Source: Candidatus Atribacteria bacterium (GTDB taxonomy: Bacteria; Atribacterota; Atribacteria; Atribacterales; Atribacteraceae). Taken from it: a DNA stretch of 5,969 nt. Of the stretch, positions 5,966-5,969 are shown one piece after another. The stretch spans positions 1-5,969 of the forward strand of contig JAGPGC010000074.1 of assembly GCA_018056205.1 (NCBI GenBank), read 5' to 3'. Both the position numbers and the translations under genes were made by a program. A model generated the notes under the pieces. It did not search any database and was not told where the DNA came from. It saw only the letters and a list, made by a program, of their open reading frames with translations. Within the stretch, counting starts at the first letter, position 1; every line of letters begins with the position of its first letter.

Positions 5966-5969
5966 GGTC

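Larger units (their letters stand above)
5395..5969. other. Noncoding region with no credible gene
   Basis: Apart from the candidate promoter and the repeat modules, nothing coding is seen here. The open frames of 85 and 65 codons run through palindromes and heptamers, lack Shine-Dalgarno sites and give low-complexity products resembling no protein family. Positions 5456-5527 are plain AT-rich sequence. Confidence 0.8.

Noticed and set aside
5528..5969. CRISPR array
   Set aside because: Only two long modules with internal palindromes are present; repeat and spacer sizes do not fit and no cas genes are seen.

Overview
The window is AT-rich bacterial DNA, probably from an anaerobe. The families present (a DUF951 protein, a C_GCAxxG_C_C cysteine protein, a B12-binding radical SAM protein and a small nitroreductase) are typical of Firmicutes and of uncultured anaerobic phyla such as Atribacterota. 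No phylogenetic marker is present, so this assignment is a guess.

Layout: (1) Positions 1-2858, + strand, hold most of a very long coiled-coil protein that ends in a LysM domain. Its reading frame runs off the left edge. Inside it lies a nearly perfect 137-bp direct repeat. (2) Positions 2895-3659, + strand, hold a 171-aa nitroreductase and a 78-aa DUF951 protein. Gaps of 36 and 12 nt suggest one transcript with the coiled-coil gene. (3) Positions 3660-3716 form a 17-bp perfect stem between convergent genes, a likely bidirectional transcription barrier. (4) Positions 5382 down to 3722, - strand, hold a C_GCAxxG_C_C family gene with a textbook Shine-Dalgarno, followed by a B12-binding/radical SAM gene of the MJ_1487 type. 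The radical SAM gene is split. Its first 38 or so codons (ATG at 4926) lie in another frame and join the main frame only across a run of nine A/T bases at 4813-4821. (5) Positions 5383-5969 contain no credible gene. They hold a weak candidate promoter for the - strand operon and two consecutive composite repeat modules of about 180 bp. The modules share both ends but carry different hairpin-rich cores, and each ends in degenerate ACTCATY heptamers.

The two points most worth following are the homopolymer frameshift in the radical SAM gene (assembly error, real mutation or slippage) and the modular repeats at the right end. No obviously new defence or biosynthetic system is visible.
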